64,000 nucleotides of DNA from positions 620,001 through 684,000 of the forward strand of contig NZ_SACM01000001.1 of the NCBI RefSeq assembly GCF_004004565.1. The letters run 5' to 3'. A model generated the notes under the pieces. The model was given only the letters and a program-made list of their open reading frames with translations. It was not told the DNA's origin and did no database searches. Made by a program: the position numbers and the translations under genes. The stretch is from Inhella crocodyli. Lineage in GTDB: Bacteria; Pseudomonadota; Gammaproteobacteria; Burkholderiales; Burkholderiaceae_C. Shown piece after piece: positions 36,677 through 46,144 of the stretch. Every line of letters starts with the position of its first letter. Within the stretch, counting starts at the first letter, position 1.

Positions 36677-37972
36677 TCAGTGTAGTGAGGGCCCTCCCAG
36701 GGCCTCATGGATCGCGTCCTTCAGCTCGGCCCAGCTGTACTGGGCCTGGGCACCCAACAGACCCAGGCGGCCGAACACGGGCACCAGGCCGTAACGCGCC
36801 CACGTGGCGTCCACCGCGCCGCCGCAGGCCATGGCCTCGGCCAAAAGCTCGCCCGCCACCGTGGTGGGGGCCACGCCGTGGCCGCCGAAGGCTTGGGCAA
36901 ACCACAGGCCGTCGCTCAGGCGGCCCAGTTGCGGCATCTGGTGGGCGGCGTAACTCATCAGGCCGCCCCACGCGAAGTCGATGCGGGCAGAAGCCAGTTG
37001 CGGGTAGACCTTGAGCAAGTCGGCCTTCAGCAACTGTGCGATGCGCTCAGGGTGGCGCTCCAGGATGGAGATGCGCCCGCCCCACAGCAAACGGCCGTCG
37101 GGCGGACGGCGGTAGTAGTCGAAGGCGAAGCGGTTGTCGTACACCGCCGCCGGGGTGCGCACGGGGTGGTCGGCCAGCGGCTCGGTGACCAGCACGTAGG
37201 TGGCGATGGGCAAGCGGGCGCGCTCCAAGCGCGGCAGCACGCGTTGCAGGTAACCACCGCCCGCGACCACCAACTGCGGCGCGCACAACCGCCCTTGCGG
37301 GGTGTGCAGCCGCCATTCGTTGCCCAAGCGCTCGACGCGCAGCACTGGGCTGTGCGGGTGCACCGCCCCGCCCTGCCCTGTCACGGCGCGGGCCAGGCCC
37401 TGGGCGTAGCGCAGGGGGTGGAAGTGGAAGGCGTCGCGCTCGACCAGGGCGCCGCCGTAGCGCTGGGTGGCAAGGCCCTCGCGCACTTCATCGGGGCCGA
37501 TGGCGTCCCATTGCACGCCGAAGTGCTGGGCCATGAGCCGGGCTTGTCCAGCCATCGCCCGGCGCGAGCGGGCGGTGTCGAACCAATCGACCCACCAAGC
37601 GCCGCCTTCGACGCGATCGCAGTCGATGTCGAAACGCTCGATGCGTTGCCGAATCAGCGCGACGGCGTCGCGCGTCAGACCGTACAGGGTGCGGGCGGTC
37701 TCGGGGCCCCAATCGGCCAGCAATCGGGCCGGATCGCGGCTGTAGCCGCCGAACACGAAGCCCCCATTGCGCCCGCTGGCGCCATGGCCCACCGCGTGGG
37801 CCTCCAGCACCGCCACCTGGGCGATGCCCCGGTCTTGCAGACCACAGGCCACGGCCAGACCGGCCAAACCCGCGCCCAGCACAGCGACTTCGGCGTGCCG
37901 ATCGCCCACCAAGGCTGGCAGGTCGGCTTGGGGGGCGGTGGCTTGGTAGTACGTGTTGTCGGGCAGCGGCAT
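36677..37972 (-). CDS. FAD-dependent oxidoreductase (DAO family, PuuB-like)
   Basis: A 431-residue flavoprotein. The dinucleotide fold VAVLGAGLAGLAVACGLQDRG lies near residue 29, followed by the GASGRNGGFVFGGYS flavin motif. The C-terminal GLWFAQAFGGHGVAPTTVAGELLAEA binds the flavin again. This pattern is shared with gamma-glutamylputrescine oxidase and related amine oxidases; the substrate is not certain. It lies between fabH2-like and eda on the same strand, 27 bp after eda, perhaps co-transcribed with edd-eda. Confidence 0.87.
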   Translation of the reverse strand: MPLPDNTYYQATAPQADLPALVGDRHAEVAVLGAGLAGLAVACGLQDRGIAQVAVLEAHAVGHGASGRNGGFVFGGYSRDPARLLADWGPETARTLYGLTRDAVALIRQRIERFDIDCDRVEGGAWWVDWFDTARSRRAMAGQARLMAQHFGVQWDAIGPDEVREGLATQRYGGALVERDAFHFHPLRYAQGLARAVTGQGGAVHPHSPVLRVERLGNEWRLHTPQGRLCAPQLVVAGGGYLQRVLPRLERARLPIATYVLVTEPLADHPVRTPAAVYDNRFAFDYYRRPPDGRLLWGGRISILERHPERIAQLLKADLLKVYPQLASARIDFAWGGLMSYAAHQMPQLGRLSDGLWFAQAFGGHGVAPTTVAGELLAEAMACGGAVDATWARYGLVPVFGRLGLLGAQAQYSWAELKDAIHEALGGPSLH

Positions 37973-37999
37973 GGGGCCGCAGCCTACGTCAGGCCAAGG

Positions 38000-38626
38000 T
38001 CAAGCCCGCAGGGCTTGGGCCTCGCGGGCCAACTGCGTGATGCGCGCCCAATCGCCTGCGGCGATGGCATCCGGCGGCGTGAGCCAGGAGCCGCCGCACA
38101 CGCGCACGTTGGGCAGGCTCAAAAACTCCGGTGCCGTCTTGAGCGAAATGCCGCCCGTGGGGCAAAACGCCACGTCGGGGAACGGGCCTGCCAGGCCCTT
38201 GAGCATGGCCACGCCACCCACGGCCGTGGCCGGGAACAACTTCAGAAACCGGTGACCGGCGTCGTTGGCCCGCATGACCTCGCTGGCGCTGGACACGCCG
38301 GGCAACAGGGGCAGCGCCACGTCCTGGCAAGCGGCACTCAGGCGCTCGGTGAAGCCTGGGCTGACACCGAACACGCAGCCGGCGTTCTTGGCGGCCACCG
38401 CATCCGCGGCGGTGCGCAGGGTGCCCGCGCCGAGCACGGCCTCGGGCACGGCCTTGGCAATCGCTTCCATCGCGGCCAGGGCCACCGGGGTGCGCAGGGT
38501 CACTTCCAGGACCTTGACGCCCCCAGCGACGAGGGCCTGGGCCAAAGGCACGGCGTCTTGCAGGCGTTCAATGACGATGACAGGGATCACGGGGCCATGG
38601 CTGGCCAGGGAGTCGAGGGTGCTCAT
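38000..38626 (-). CDS. eda: KDPG/KHG aldolase (Entner-Doudoroff)
   Basis: A 208-residue TIM-barrel class I aldolase that splits 2-keto-3-deoxy-6-phosphogluconate into pyruvate and glyceraldehyde 3-phosphate. The substrate glutamate lies in LEVTLRTP near residue 45. The Schiff-base lysine is in FLKLFPATAVGG near 130, and FCPTGGIS near 155 binds phosphate. ATG 38626 gives the usual N-terminus (HGPVIPVIVIE). It follows edd by 22 bp. Confidence 0.97.
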   Translation of the reverse strand: MSTLDSLASHGPVIPVIVIERLQDAVPLAQALVAGGVKVLEVTLRTPVALAAMEAIAKAVPEAVLGAGTLRTAADAVAAKNAGCVFGVSPGFTERLSAACQDVALPLLPGVSSASEVMRANDAGHRFLKLFPATAVGGVAMLKGLAGPFPDVAFCPTGGISLKTAPEFLSLPNVRVCGGSWLTPPDAIAAGDWARITQLAREAQALRA

Positions 38627-38648
38627 GGGTTTCGGGGATGTCGGGGGT

Positions 38649-40466
38649 TCACAGCCAGGTGATGGCGCCTTCTTCGGCGGCGGAAACGAGGCGGCGCATG
38701 CCACCGAACAATTCGCGACCCAGGCCGTGCGCGTTGTCGGCCGCTTGGGCTTCTTCAATCTGAGCGCTCGGGCGCGAAGCCCAGTCGGTGGTGTCCACCA
38801 GGGCCGTCAGCGTCCCGGCCACCGCATCCAGGCGGATCAGGTCACCGTCGCGGACTTTGGCCAAGGGCCCGCCAGCCAGGGCCTCGGGGCTGACATGGAT
38901 GGCGGCCGGCACCTTGCCGGAGGCGCCACTCATGCGGCCATCGGTCACCAGCGCGACCTTGAAGCCCTTGCCCTGCAACACGGCCAAGGGGGGCGTCAGC
39001 TTGTGCAACTCGGGCATGCCATTGGCCTTGGGGCCTTGGAAGCGAACGACCACCACCACATCGCGGTCGAGCTCGCCTGCCTTGAAGGCGGCTTGCATGG
39101 CCTCCTGCGAGGTGAAAACCCGGGCTGGGGCTTCGATCACATGGCGATCCTCCGGCACGGCGGACACCTTGATCACCGCGCGCCCCAGGTTGCCCGCCAG
39201 CAATCGCAGGCCCCCGGTGGGACTGAAGGGCTCGGCGGCGGTGCGGACGATGCTCGCGTCCACCGGCGACTTCGGCAGCTCACGCCAAACCAACTTCCCG
39301 CCTTCCATCCACGGCTCTTGGGTGTGGGCGCGCAGGCCGCCGGCCGCCATGGCCGGCACCTCGTGCATCAATCCGGCGTCCAACAACTCGCGGATCACAA
39401 AGCCAGGTCCGCCGGCGGCCTGGAACTGGTTCACGTCGGCCGTGCCATTGGGGTACACACGGGCCAACAAGGGCACGACGCCGGACAACTCGCTGAAGTC
39501 GGTCCAGTCGATCAGGACGCCGGCGGCGCGGGCCACGGCCACCCAATGGATCAGGTGGTTGGTGCTGCCACCGGTGGCCAGCAGGGCCGCCATGGCGTTG
39601 ACGATGCAGCGCTCGTCCACCAACTTGCCGATCGGCTTGTCTCGCGCACTCAGCAGCAGGCGAACCGCTTCGTCGGTCAGAGCTTGGCGCAATCCCGCGT
39701 GGGGGTGCACGAAAGCGGCGCCGGGCACGTGCAAGCCCATCGCCTCCAAGAGCATTTGGTTGCTGTTGGCCGTGCCATAGAACGTGCAGGTGCCGGCGCC
39801 GTGGTACGCCGCCTCCTCGGCCTTGAGCAGCTCTTCCCGACCCACCTTGCCTTGTGCGTACAACTCGCGCACCTTGGCCTTGTCGCTGTTGGACAGGCCC
39901 GAACTCATGGGGCCGGCCGGCACGAACAGGGTCGGCAGGTGGCCGAAGTGCAGCGCCCCGATCAGGAGGCCGGGCACGATCTTGTCGCAAATGCCCAGCA
40001 TCAACGCGGCATCAAAGACGTCGTGGGTCAGTGCCACGGCCGTGCCCATCGCGATGGTGTCGCGGCTGAAAAGGCTCAACTCCATGCCGGGCAGCCCTTG
40101 GGTCACCCCGTCGCACATGGCGGGAACCCCACCCGCCACCTGAACCGTCGCCCCGCAGCGGGCGGCCGCGGCGCGGATCTGCGCCGGGTAGGACTCGTAG
40201 GGCTGGTGGGCGCTCAACATGTCGTTGTAAGCGGTGACCACGCCCAAGTGCGGCACACGCTCGGCGACGATCTTCAGCTTGTCATGGGCGGGCATCGCGG
40301 CAAAGGCATGTGCCACGTTGGCGCAGCCCATGCGGTCGCTGCCCCGCTGCCGCTGCGACAGGCGATCGATCTGCGCCAAATAGGCAGTCCGCGTGGCCCG
40401 ACTGCGCTCCACGATTCGCGCGGTAACGCGCTCCAGCACGGGATGCAAGGCGACGGGCTGAGACAT
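38649..40466 (-). CDS. edd: Phosphogluconate dehydratase (Entner-Doudoroff)
   Basis: A 605-residue IlvD/Edd-family dehydratase that converts 6-phosphogluconate to KDPG. Fe-S cluster ligands are expected in [11 protein letters not shown] and [11 protein letters not shown], and [13 protein letters not shown] and [18 protein letters not shown] are characteristic. With eda it forms the complete ED branch. Start ATG 40466. The upstream 70 bp are AT-rich with repeated GTAA/TTAC elements, including a HexR-like site. Confidence 0.97.
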   Translation of the reverse strand: MSQPVALHPVLERVTARIVERSRATRTAYLAQIDRLSQRQRGSDRMGCANVAHAFAAMPAHDKLKIVAERVPHLGVVTAYNDMLSAHQPYESYPAQIRAAAARCGATVQVAGGVPAMCDGVTQGLPGMELSLFSRDTIAMGTAVALTHDVFDAALMLGICDKIVPGLLIGALHFGHLPTLFVPAGPMSSGLSNSDKAKVRELYAQGKVGREELLKAEEAAYHGAGTCTFYGTANSNQMLLEAMGLHVPGAAFVHPHAGLRQALTDEAVRLLLSARDKPIGKLVDERCIVNAMAALLATGGSTNHLIHWVAVARAAGVLIDWTDFSELSGVVPLLARVYPNGTADVNQFQAAGGPGFVIRELLDAGLMHEVPAMAAGGLRAHTQEPWMEGGKLVWRELPKSPVDASIVRTAAEPFSPTGGLRLLAGNLGRAVIKVSAVPEDRHVIEAPARVFTSQEAMQAAFKAGELDRDVVVVVRFQGPKANGMPELHKLTPPLAVLQGKGFKVALVTDGRMSGASGKVPAAIHVSPEALAGGPLAKVRDGDLIRLDAVAGTLTALVDTTDWASRPSAQIEEAQAADNAHGLGRELFGGMRRLVSAAEEGAITWL

Positions 40467-40492
40467 GGATGTAACTCGCTACTCAAAAGTTA

Positions 40493-40507
40493 AGTAACTG
40501 TATTACA
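40493..40507 (-). promoter_or_regulatory. Candidate HexR-like operator upstream of edd
   Basis: On the minus strand the 15-bp imperfect palindrome TGTAATACAGTTACT lies 27 bp before the edd ATG. It resembles the recalled proteobacterial HexR box (TGTAAT-N3-ATTACA) at 11 or so of 15 positions. Further GTAAC elements sit next to it. Assigned by eye; no hexR gene is in the window. Confidence 0.35.
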
Positions 40508-40539
40508 TCGACCGGCGGGCCGCCAGCCCCTGCGGGGCT

Positions 40540-41133
40540 TTAGGTGGTCGGCGTGGGGCTGCTTTGGGCGCGCGCTCGGTCCAAGTCCGAAGCCGTGTCG
40601 ATGTCCATCAACACGCCGGGGTCGTCGACCACCACCGGTTGAGCCGCGAAGCGCATCAGCAAACGCCGAGCGCCCTCGTCGCCTTGCAAGGCAATCAGTT
40701 CCGAATACAACTCAGAGGAAAACCCCACCGGATGGCCGCGCTGCCCCCGGTACTGCGCGAACACCACCGGATCCTGCGACAAGCTGGCGGCCACGGCCCG
40801 GATGGACGCTGGCTGCACCAGGGGCATGTCGCCCGGCAAGATCAACCAACCCGGCGCCGAGGCAGCGGCCGTCACGCCGGCCGCGATCGACCGCCCCATG
40901 CCATGGGGCCCATCCTCAGGCAACACGACCGTGTCACGGGCGGCCACGCTGCGACGCACCAGCGGTGCCAGTGCCGGCGTGCACACGACGATGACCCTTA
41001 GTTGCGTAGCCAATGCAGCGGCCAGCGTGCGCCCCAGCACCGTGCTGCCCCCAAGGGACTGCTCGAGCTTGTGGCCCGTGCCAGCAAAGCGCGACCCTTG
41101 GCCGGCTGCCAACACGATGACCACGGGATGCAT
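40540..41133 (-). CDS. NTP transferase (MobA/MocA-like)
   Basis: A 197-residue nucleotidyltransferase with the N-terminal signature [20 protein letters not shown], then LPGDMPLV with the metal-binding Asp and [11 protein letters not shown]. These are the marks of molybdenum-cofactor cytidylyl/guanylyltransferases (NTP_transf_3). Which nucleotide or cofactor it handles cannot be read, and no molybdoenzyme lies nearby. ATG 41133 chosen. Divergent from pdxH. Confidence 0.85.
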   Translation of the reverse strand: MHPVVIVLAAGQGSRFAGTGHKLEQSLGGSTVLGRTLAAALATQLRVIVVCTPALAPLVRRSVAARDTVVLPEDGPHGMGRSIAAGVTAAASAPGWLILPGDMPLVQPASIRAVAASLSQDPVVFAQYRGQRGHPVGFSSELYSELIALQGDEGARRLLMRFAAQPVVVDDPGVLMDIDTASDLDRARAQSSPTPTT

Positions 41134-41263
41134 GCTGACCACGAACGCCTCCTCGCCCGACGACCGGTCTCCTCCGGTCTTGTTGCACCGCAGAATGCGC
41201 CCGTGCCCGCCCTGGACCAATGGGGCCTTCCATTACGGAAAAACCTTCTTCGGAGACACCCGC

Positions 41264-41899
41264 ATGAATTGGCTTTCTGACATGCGAAAAACCTACGACC
41301 GCGGCGAGTTGGAAGAGAGCGCGGCCGAATCGTTGCCCCTGCAGCAATTCCGCCAATGGTTCGACGAGGCCTTGGCCGCCAAGGTCCCCGAACCCAACGC
41401 CATGACCTTGGCCACCGTGGGCCCCGACGGTCAGCCCAGCACGCGAATCGTGCTGGTCAAGGACGTGGACGAACGGGGATTGGTTTGGTACACCAACTAC
41501 GAAAGCCGCAAAGCCCAGGAGTTGGCGCAGAACCCGCATGCGGCGCTCCAGTTCCATTGGGTCAGCCTGGAGCGTGTGGTTCGCATCGAAGGCAAGGTCG
41601 AGCGGGTGAGCGCCGCCGAGAGTGACGCCTACTACGCCAGCCGCCCGCTGGACAGTCGCTTGGGCGCTTGGGCCAGCCCCCAGAGCCAGGTCATTGCCAA
41701 CCGGGCGGTGCTGGTGGCCAACGCCGCCAAAGCCGCCGCACAACACGGGTTGAACCCGGCCCGTCCGCCCCACTGGGGCGGCTTTCGCTTGGTGCCAAAC
41801 GCCTGGGAGTTCTGGGCAGGACGACCCAGCCGCTTGCACGATCGGTTGCGCTACCGCTGGATCGACGGTCAGTGGGTGCGAGAGCGACTCGCCCCCTGA
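41264..41899 (+). CDS. pdxH: Pyridoxamine 5'-phosphate oxidase
   Basis: A 211-residue FMN flavoprotein that oxidises pyridoxine/pyridoxamine 5'-phosphate to pyridoxal 5'-phosphate. Typical segments are [12 protein letters not shown] at the N-terminus, [26 protein letters not shown] for FMN binding, WASPQSQVI, and the C-terminal [19 protein letters not shown]. Start ATG 41264 (MNWLSDMRK). Converges with the DUF3299 gene with a 7-bp gap. Confidence 0.97.
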   Translation: MNWLSDMRKTYDRGELEESAAESLPLQQFRQWFDEALAAKVPEPNAMTLATVGPDGQPSTRIVLVKDVDERGLVWYTNYESRKAQELAQNPHAALQFHWVSLERVVRIEGKVERVSAAESDAYYASRPLDSRLGAWASPQSQVIANRAVLVANAAKAAAQHGLNPARPPHWGGFRLVPNAWEFWAGRPSRLHDRLRYRWIDGQWVRERLAP

Positions 41900-41906
41900 C
41901 TTGTGC

Positions 41907-42413
41907 TCAGGGGACCGGTTGCGCCTCGACCACCCGGTAAAACAGACCGTAAGGGTCGTCCTTCAGCACCGCCAACACGCCTTCGACAAGCACCGGCTCC
42001 AAGGTGTAGCGCACCGGGGTCAAGCTGCGAACTTCCACAAGGCCCTCGGGGCCGGCAGGCACGCAGAAATTGCAACTGGTGGGCACGCTCGACAGCAGGA
42101 AGTGCTTCTGACGATCGCCAGGCTCCAGCGGCATCATGAAACCCTGGATCTTGACCTTCTGCTGGTGCAGGGCCGCGATCTCGGTGGGGAACTGGGGCAC
42201 CAGTTTCTTCTTCTCGACCTTGGTGGTCACCGAAGACAGCAGGCTCCAAGACAGCACACCCGCCTTCTCCTCCAACGGTTTGAACGGGCTCCGGGGGTCG
42301 TGGTAGCCGGGTCCCTGGCCAAAGGGCGAGGCCGCCCCGTTCGTGCGCGTTTGGGCGCCTGCGGTGACCACAACCAAGGCCAGGGCCAAGGCCCACCAGG
42401 GCTTAGTGCGCAT
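41907..42413 (-). CDS. DUF3299 periplasmic protein (ZrgD-like)
   Basis: A 168-residue secreted protein with a signal peptide (MRTKPWWALALALVVVTAGAQT). The DUF3299 core VKIQGFMMPLEPGDRQKHFLLS is followed by the conserved TSCNFCVPAGPE dicysteine. In vibrios such a gene belongs to the zrgABCDE zinc-regulated operon. It overlaps the preceding small Cys-protein gene by 11 bp and is the last gene of the msrA-ABC operon. Confidence 0.82.
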   Translation of the reverse strand: MRTKPWWALALALVVVTAGAQTRTNGAASPFGQGPGYHDPRSPFKPLEEKAGVLSWSLLSSVTTKVEKKKLVPQFPTEIAALHQQKVKIQGFMMPLEPGDRQKHFLLSSVPTSCNFCVPAGPEGLVEVRSLTPVRYTLEPVLVEGVLAVLKDDPYGLFYRVVEAQPVP

Positions 42414-42654
42414 GCTTCATCCCGCAGTACTTGCCAATGCCGAGGCCTTTGCAGCGGGCCTGCAAGGCCTTCAAGCACTCGGCCTCCGGCTTGCCCGATT
42501 CCAGGCAGCGCGCAGCCTCTTCGTGGGCTTGGGCCATCGCCCGGTGGCGTGCGATGTCTTCCTTGACATGCTCGTCCAGTTTGGGCTGCGCCCACGTAGG
42601 GGCCACCAGCCCCAAGACCAATGCAGCCCCGAAGGCCCGCAGTGCGTGTTTCAT
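42403..42654 (-). CDS. Small periplasmic four-cysteine protein
   Basis: An 83-residue protein with a signal peptide (MKHALRAFGAALVLGLVAPTWAQ). The mature part of about 60 residues has Cys in ARCLESGKPEAECL and QARCKGLGIGKYCG and ends in a His-containing MKHAH. Four cysteines suggest two disulfides or metal binding. I do not recognise a family. It lies 19 bp after the permease gene and overlaps the DUF3299 gene. Confidence 0.75.
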   Translation of the reverse strand: MKHALRAFGAALVLGLVAPTWAQPKLDEHVKEDIARHRAMAQAHEEAARCLESGKPEAECLKALQARCKGLGIGKYCGMKHAH

Positions 42655-42673
42655 CGTCGATCCTTCAATGCCG

Positions 42674-43879
42674 TCAACGCGGCGCTTGCAACAACTGAGT
42701 GACATCGGTGCGCATCGCCCGCCAAGCCGGGCCGGCTGCAGCGACGAGGGCCAGAGCCACCCCCACCGGCCAGAACCACCACTCGGTGGGGCTCCAGAAG
42801 CCTGGATCCAAGGGTAGCGCCTGCCGCCCCGCCAACCAATGGGCCAGCAGCGCGAGGGCGCCATGGGCGGCTGCCAAGCCCAATGCCAGGGAAGCGGTAA
42901 CGACCATCACCGCCTGTGCGGCCACCATCACGGCCAAACGCCAAGGGGCGGCCCCCATCAGGCGCATGAGGGCCAAATCGCCCTGGCGTTCGCGCACCAG
43001 GTTCAACTGTGTGATGAACAAGGACAACAGGCTGCTGAGCAAAAGCAGCGCCCCAAACCCTTGCAGCACTTCGCGCCCAGCGCCCACCATGCGCAGCAGG
43101 CGTGCGCTCTCCAGCGCAGGCGAGGCCGCCTGCAAACCGTCTTGCGCATTGATCCAGCGGGGCAGCATGGCCGCGGCCAAGGGGCTGCGGTAGCGCACCA
43201 AGGCCAGCGTCACTTCGCGGGCCTCGACCATCTCGGCGCGATCGCTGTCGTCCAGGGCGTGCATGTCTTCGTGCACCAGCCACACCGACGCCAGATCTGT
43301 CAGGGCCAAGCGATCGAGTGCGCTGCCGGTGGGCGCCAGCACGCCCACCACGATGTACGGATGGCTGTCATGGGCATGCCCACCCTCGCCAAGGCCGTGG
43401 CTTCCCGCAAAACGGTCGCCCACCTTCAGGCCTGTGGCACGTGCCACCTCGGCCCCCAGTACCGCCTCGAGCGGTGCTTGCCAAGGCCGCCCAGCGGCCA
43501 AGCGAGCACCGTACAAATCCAAGTACGAAGGCTCGCTGCCTACGATGCGCCAACCCTTGACGCTGTCACCCAAACTCAGGGGCCATACCTGGGCCACCAG
43601 GGGCTGCTGCCGAAGGGTTTCGATGGTGGACAGGGGGATGTTCCCCGTTGGCACGTCCAGGTGGAAAACCCCCGACAGCATGATCTGCATGGGGCTGCCC
43701 TTGGCCCCGACGACCAAGTCGATCCCGGCCAAGTCGCGCTGGACGCGTCGGTCCACCTGCTCACTGACCAACACGACAAACGCCACCGCTGCCCAGCCCA
43801 AGGCCAGCAGCAGCACGCTCAAGCCGGCAGCGGCGGGACGCGCCGCCAAGAAGCGCCAAGCCAGGCCCCAGAGCCTCAT
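42674..43879 (-). CDS. FtsX-type ABC transporter permease with His-rich loop (ZrgC-like)
   Basis: A 401-residue inner-membrane permease of the FtsX/MacB/LolE superfamily. One N-terminal membrane segment (about 18-40) is followed by a periplasmic domain and three C-terminal segments with the FtsX hallmark LVRERQGDLALMRLMGAAPWRL. The periplasmic domain contains a histidine-rich stretch SHGLGEGGHAHDSHP (residues 160-174), which could bind a metal. The adjoining ATPase and DUF3299 genes recall the vibrio zrgBCD genes. ATGA overlap with the ATPase. Confidence 0.88.
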   Translation of the reverse strand: MRLWGLAWRFLAARPAAAGLSVLLLALGWAAVAFVVLVSEQVDRRVQRDLAGIDLVVGAKGSPMQIMLSGVFHLDVPTGNIPLSTIETLRQQPLVAQVWPLSLGDSVKGWRIVGSEPSYLDLYGARLAAGRPWQAPLEAVLGAEVARATGLKVGDRFAGSHGLGEGGHAHDSHPYIVVGVLAPTGSALDRLALTDLASVWLVHEDMHALDDSDRAEMVEAREVTLALVRYRSPLAAAMLPRWINAQDGLQAASPALESARLLRMVGAGREVLQGFGALLLLSSLLSLFITQLNLVRERQGDLALMRLMGAAPWRLAVMVAAQAVMVVTASLALGLAAAHGALALLAHWLAGRQALPLDPGFWSPTEWWFWPVGVALALVAAAGPAWRAMRTDVTQLLQAPR

Positions 43880-44562
43880 GAGCGCGCCCCCAGGGTGAGT
43901 GTCCGAAGTCGCGAGCCCATTTGCGTTCCCAGGTGGTCGACCACGCGTGCATCGTGGGTGGCCACCAAGAGACCCACCCCATGTTCCTGCACGATTTCAC
44001 TCACCAAGGCCAACAAGCGGGCCGTGGCGTCGTCGTCCAAGCTGCTGGTGGGCTCGTCCAAAAGAAGCAGCTTCGGCGCCCGAACCAGTGCCCTTGCCAG
44101 GGCTGCCCGTTGTAACTGCCCCCCGCTGAGTTGCTCGGGCACGCGATCGAGCAACTCGCCGATGCCCAAGCGATCGGCCATGTGTTGGATTCGCTCAACC
44201 GGTGCGCGCTGGCCCGCCGCCACAAAAGGCAAAGCCAGGTTCAAGCGCAAGCTCAGGCCGTCACAGAGGTGCAGTCGCTGGGGCATGAGCCCCATCACTT
44301 GTCCGCGCCAGGCATCCCGCTGCGAAGTGGACATGGCCCCCAATTCGCGACCGGCCAGCCAGACCCGCCCAGCCGACGGGCGTCGCAACCCCGCCAGCAG
44401 GGCCAACAAGCTGCTCTTGCCGGCCCCAGAGGCACCCCGCAGCAGCAGGTGCTCGCCCACCGCCAGCGTCAGGTCGGGAAATGCGAGTTGAGGGCCGTCG
44501 CGGTAGGTCAGGGAAAGCCCTTGCCAAGCGATCGTGGCCTCCGACGACTCGGGATGGGTCAC
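43876..44562 (-). CDS. ABC transporter ATP-binding protein (LolD/MacB type)
   Basis: A 228-residue ATPase partner of the FtsX-type permease. Walker A is GASGAGKSS, the signature is LSGGQLQRAALARAL, Walker B is LLLLDEPTSSLD, and the H-loop is VATHDARV. The GTG start (44562) shares GTGA with the msrA stop, and its own stop shares ATGA with the permease. Such pairs act in lipoprotein release, peptide export or metal-linked transport. Confidence 0.92.
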   Translation of the reverse strand: MTHPESSEATIAWQGLSLTYRDGPQLAFPDLTLAVGEHLLLRGASGAGKSSLLALLAGLRRPSAGRVWLAGRELGAMSTSQRDAWRGQVMGLMPQRLHLCDGLSLRLNLALPFVAAGQRAPVERIQHMADRLGIGELLDRVPEQLSGGQLQRAALARALVRAPKLLLLDEPTSSLDDDATARLLALVSEIVQEHGVGLLVATHDARVVDHLGTQMGSRLRTLTLGARS

Positions 44563-45116
44563 GGCTTCAACAACGACTGGAAGGTCCGCTGGAACTTGTC
44601 CACCTTGGGCGCCACCACGAACGCGCAATAGCCCGCATCCGGGTGGTTCTCAAAGTAGCGCTGGTGGTAAGCCTCGGCCGGGGTGTAGTTCGATCGGGGC
44701 AACAACTCCGTCACCACCCGCCCGCCCCAGGCCGCCTGGGCCTCGGCCAACACTTCGCGTGCCACCTCTTCTTGGGCAGCGGTGTGGGTGTAGATGCCGC
44801 TGCGGTACTGGCTGCCGACGTCGTTGCCCTGGCGGTTCAGGGTCGTCGGGTCGTGAACCGCGAAAAACACGCGCAGCAACTGTGACAGGTCGAGCGCCCG
44901 CGGGTCGAATTCCACCTGAACCACTTCAACGTGGCCGCTGTGCCCTGAACAAACCTGCTCGTAGTTCGGGTTTGGTGCGTGACCGTTGCAGTAACCGCTT
45001 TCCACCGCCAGCACGCCGCGAACCCGAAGGAACACCGCTTCCAGGCACCAGAAGCAGCCCCCGCCCAGGGTGATCGTTTCGGTCGATGGCGGTGGGGACG
45101 GGGCACGGACTTCCAT
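44559..45116 (-). CDS. msrA: Peptide methionine-S-sulfoxide reductase MsrA
   Basis: A 185-residue repair enzyme that reduces methionine-S-sulfoxide. The catalytic Cys21 lies in GGGCFWCLEAVF, and GYCNGHAPNPNYEQVCSGHSGH and FFAVHDPTTLNRQGNDVGSQYRS are typical. ATG 45116 chosen; an ATG at 45131 is possible. Translation is coupled by GTGA to the ABC ATPase, an uncommon operon partner. Confidence 0.96.
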   Translation of the reverse strand: MEVRAPSPPPSTETITLGGGCFWCLEAVFLRVRGVLAVESGYCNGHAPNPNYEQVCSGHSGHVEVVQVEFDPRALDLSQLLRVFFAVHDPTTLNRQGNDVGSQYRSGIYTHTAAQEEVAREVLAEAQAAWGGRVVTELLPRSNYTPAEAYHQRYFENHPDAGYCAFVVAPKVDKFQRTFQSLLKP

Positions 45117-45178
45117 AGTGCCCGGGAGCATAGCGTCGCCATCGGCAGCGCCGGCCATGGGTGCGAAGATGACCCGCG

Positions 45179-45940
45179 ATGCGCGAGTTGTTTGTCCTTT
45201 TGATGCTGCCGCCGGCCGGGCCTCTGATCGTGGCGGTGGCGGGCTTTTTGGTGCTTCGCCGCTGGCGTGGCGGTCGATGGCTCGTGGGGCTGGCACTGGC
45301 CGCCGCGTGGGCCTTGAGCGCCGATGCGGTGGTGGAGCCCCTGGGTTGGGCTTGGTCTCGGGTGCCGCCCAGCGCAGAAATCCGCCAAAGCTTGGACCGA
45401 TTGCATGGCGACCGCCACACCGTGGTCTTGGTCTTGGGGGGCGGCTTGGCCCGCGGCGCCCATGCCGACGGCGGCTACGACCTCCGGCTCGAGAGCGCCG
45501 AGCGCCTGCGACGCGGCGCCTGGTGGGCCCGACGGCTTGAGTTGCCGCTGGCTTTCACCGGGGGCCGTGCCCTGACTGCCGCGGCCGACCAGCCGACAGA
45601 AGCCGAACTCGCCGCCCAAGTGGCCCTTTCCGAGTTGGGTCGCCCCCTGGCCTGGGCCGAAGACCGTTCGGTCGACACCCGGGGCAACGCCCAGTTGAGT
45701 GCCGCATTGCTGCAAACCCACGGGGCGCGGCGGGTGGTGTTGGTCACCCACGCTCTGCACATGCCGCGGGCCCTGCGTGCCTTCCGAGAGGCGAATCCAG
45801 AGATCGAGTTTTTGGCGGCCCCCGTTGGGCGGGATCTCCAGGCCCCCAAGTTGCTCGAGAACTACTTGCCCAGCGTGACCGGCGTTCAAAGAGGGCGGTA
45901 CCTGTTGTACGAGGTGGCCGGGTACGTGGCGGGCAAGTAG
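45179..45940 (+). CDS. YdcF family protein (DUF218)
   Basis: A 253-residue protein with two N-terminal hydrophobic segments (about 4-24 and 34-52) and a DUF218 domain. The domain includes TVVLVLGGGLARG, the SAERLRRGA helix, LAFTGGRA, EDRSVDTRGNAQLSA and RVVLVTHALHMPRALRAF. Members such as ElyC act in envelope/lipid-carrier metabolism; the precise role here is unknown. Divergent from msrA with a 62-bp spacer. Confidence 0.87.
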   Translation: MRELFVLLMLPPAGPLIVAVAGFLVLRRWRGGRWLVGLALAAAWALSADAVVEPLGWAWSRVPPSAEIRQSLDRLHGDRHTVVLVLGGGLARGAHADGGYDLRLESAERLRRGAWWARRLELPLAFTGGRALTAAADQPTEAELAAQVALSELGRPLAWAEDRSVDTRGNAQLSAALLQTHGARRVVLVTHALHMPRALRAFREANPEIEFLAAPVGRDLQAPKLLENYLPSVTGVQRGRYLLYEVAGYVAGK

Positions 45941-45975
45941 GGCACCACGCAGGCTTCTTGGGCCCCAAATAGCAA

Positions 45976-46004
45976 CCCCGCCCCATCAGAACAACGGGGC
46001 GGGG
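45976..46004. repeat. GC-rich hairpin between convergent ydcF-like and ubiD genes
   Basis: A perfect 9-bp inverted repeat CCCCGCCCC / GGGGCGGGG with an 11-nt loop lies in the 204-bp gene-free convergent spacer 45941-46144. A shorter palindrome CCTCCGTGGAGG followed by CCTTTG lies at about 46087-46102. They may end transcription from either side, but a clear U-run is missing. Confidence 0.45.
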
Positions 46005-46144
46005 GCTGGTGGCGAGCCACCGGTGGGGCTCTCGGGCCAATCGTCCGAGGGCTCCTGGCGCGCAAAGATTGCGCCATCGGGGTAGACCTCCGTGGAGGCC
46101 TTTGAAAGTTAGGCGACGTCGCGTCCAGCTTCAAGCGCAACGGA

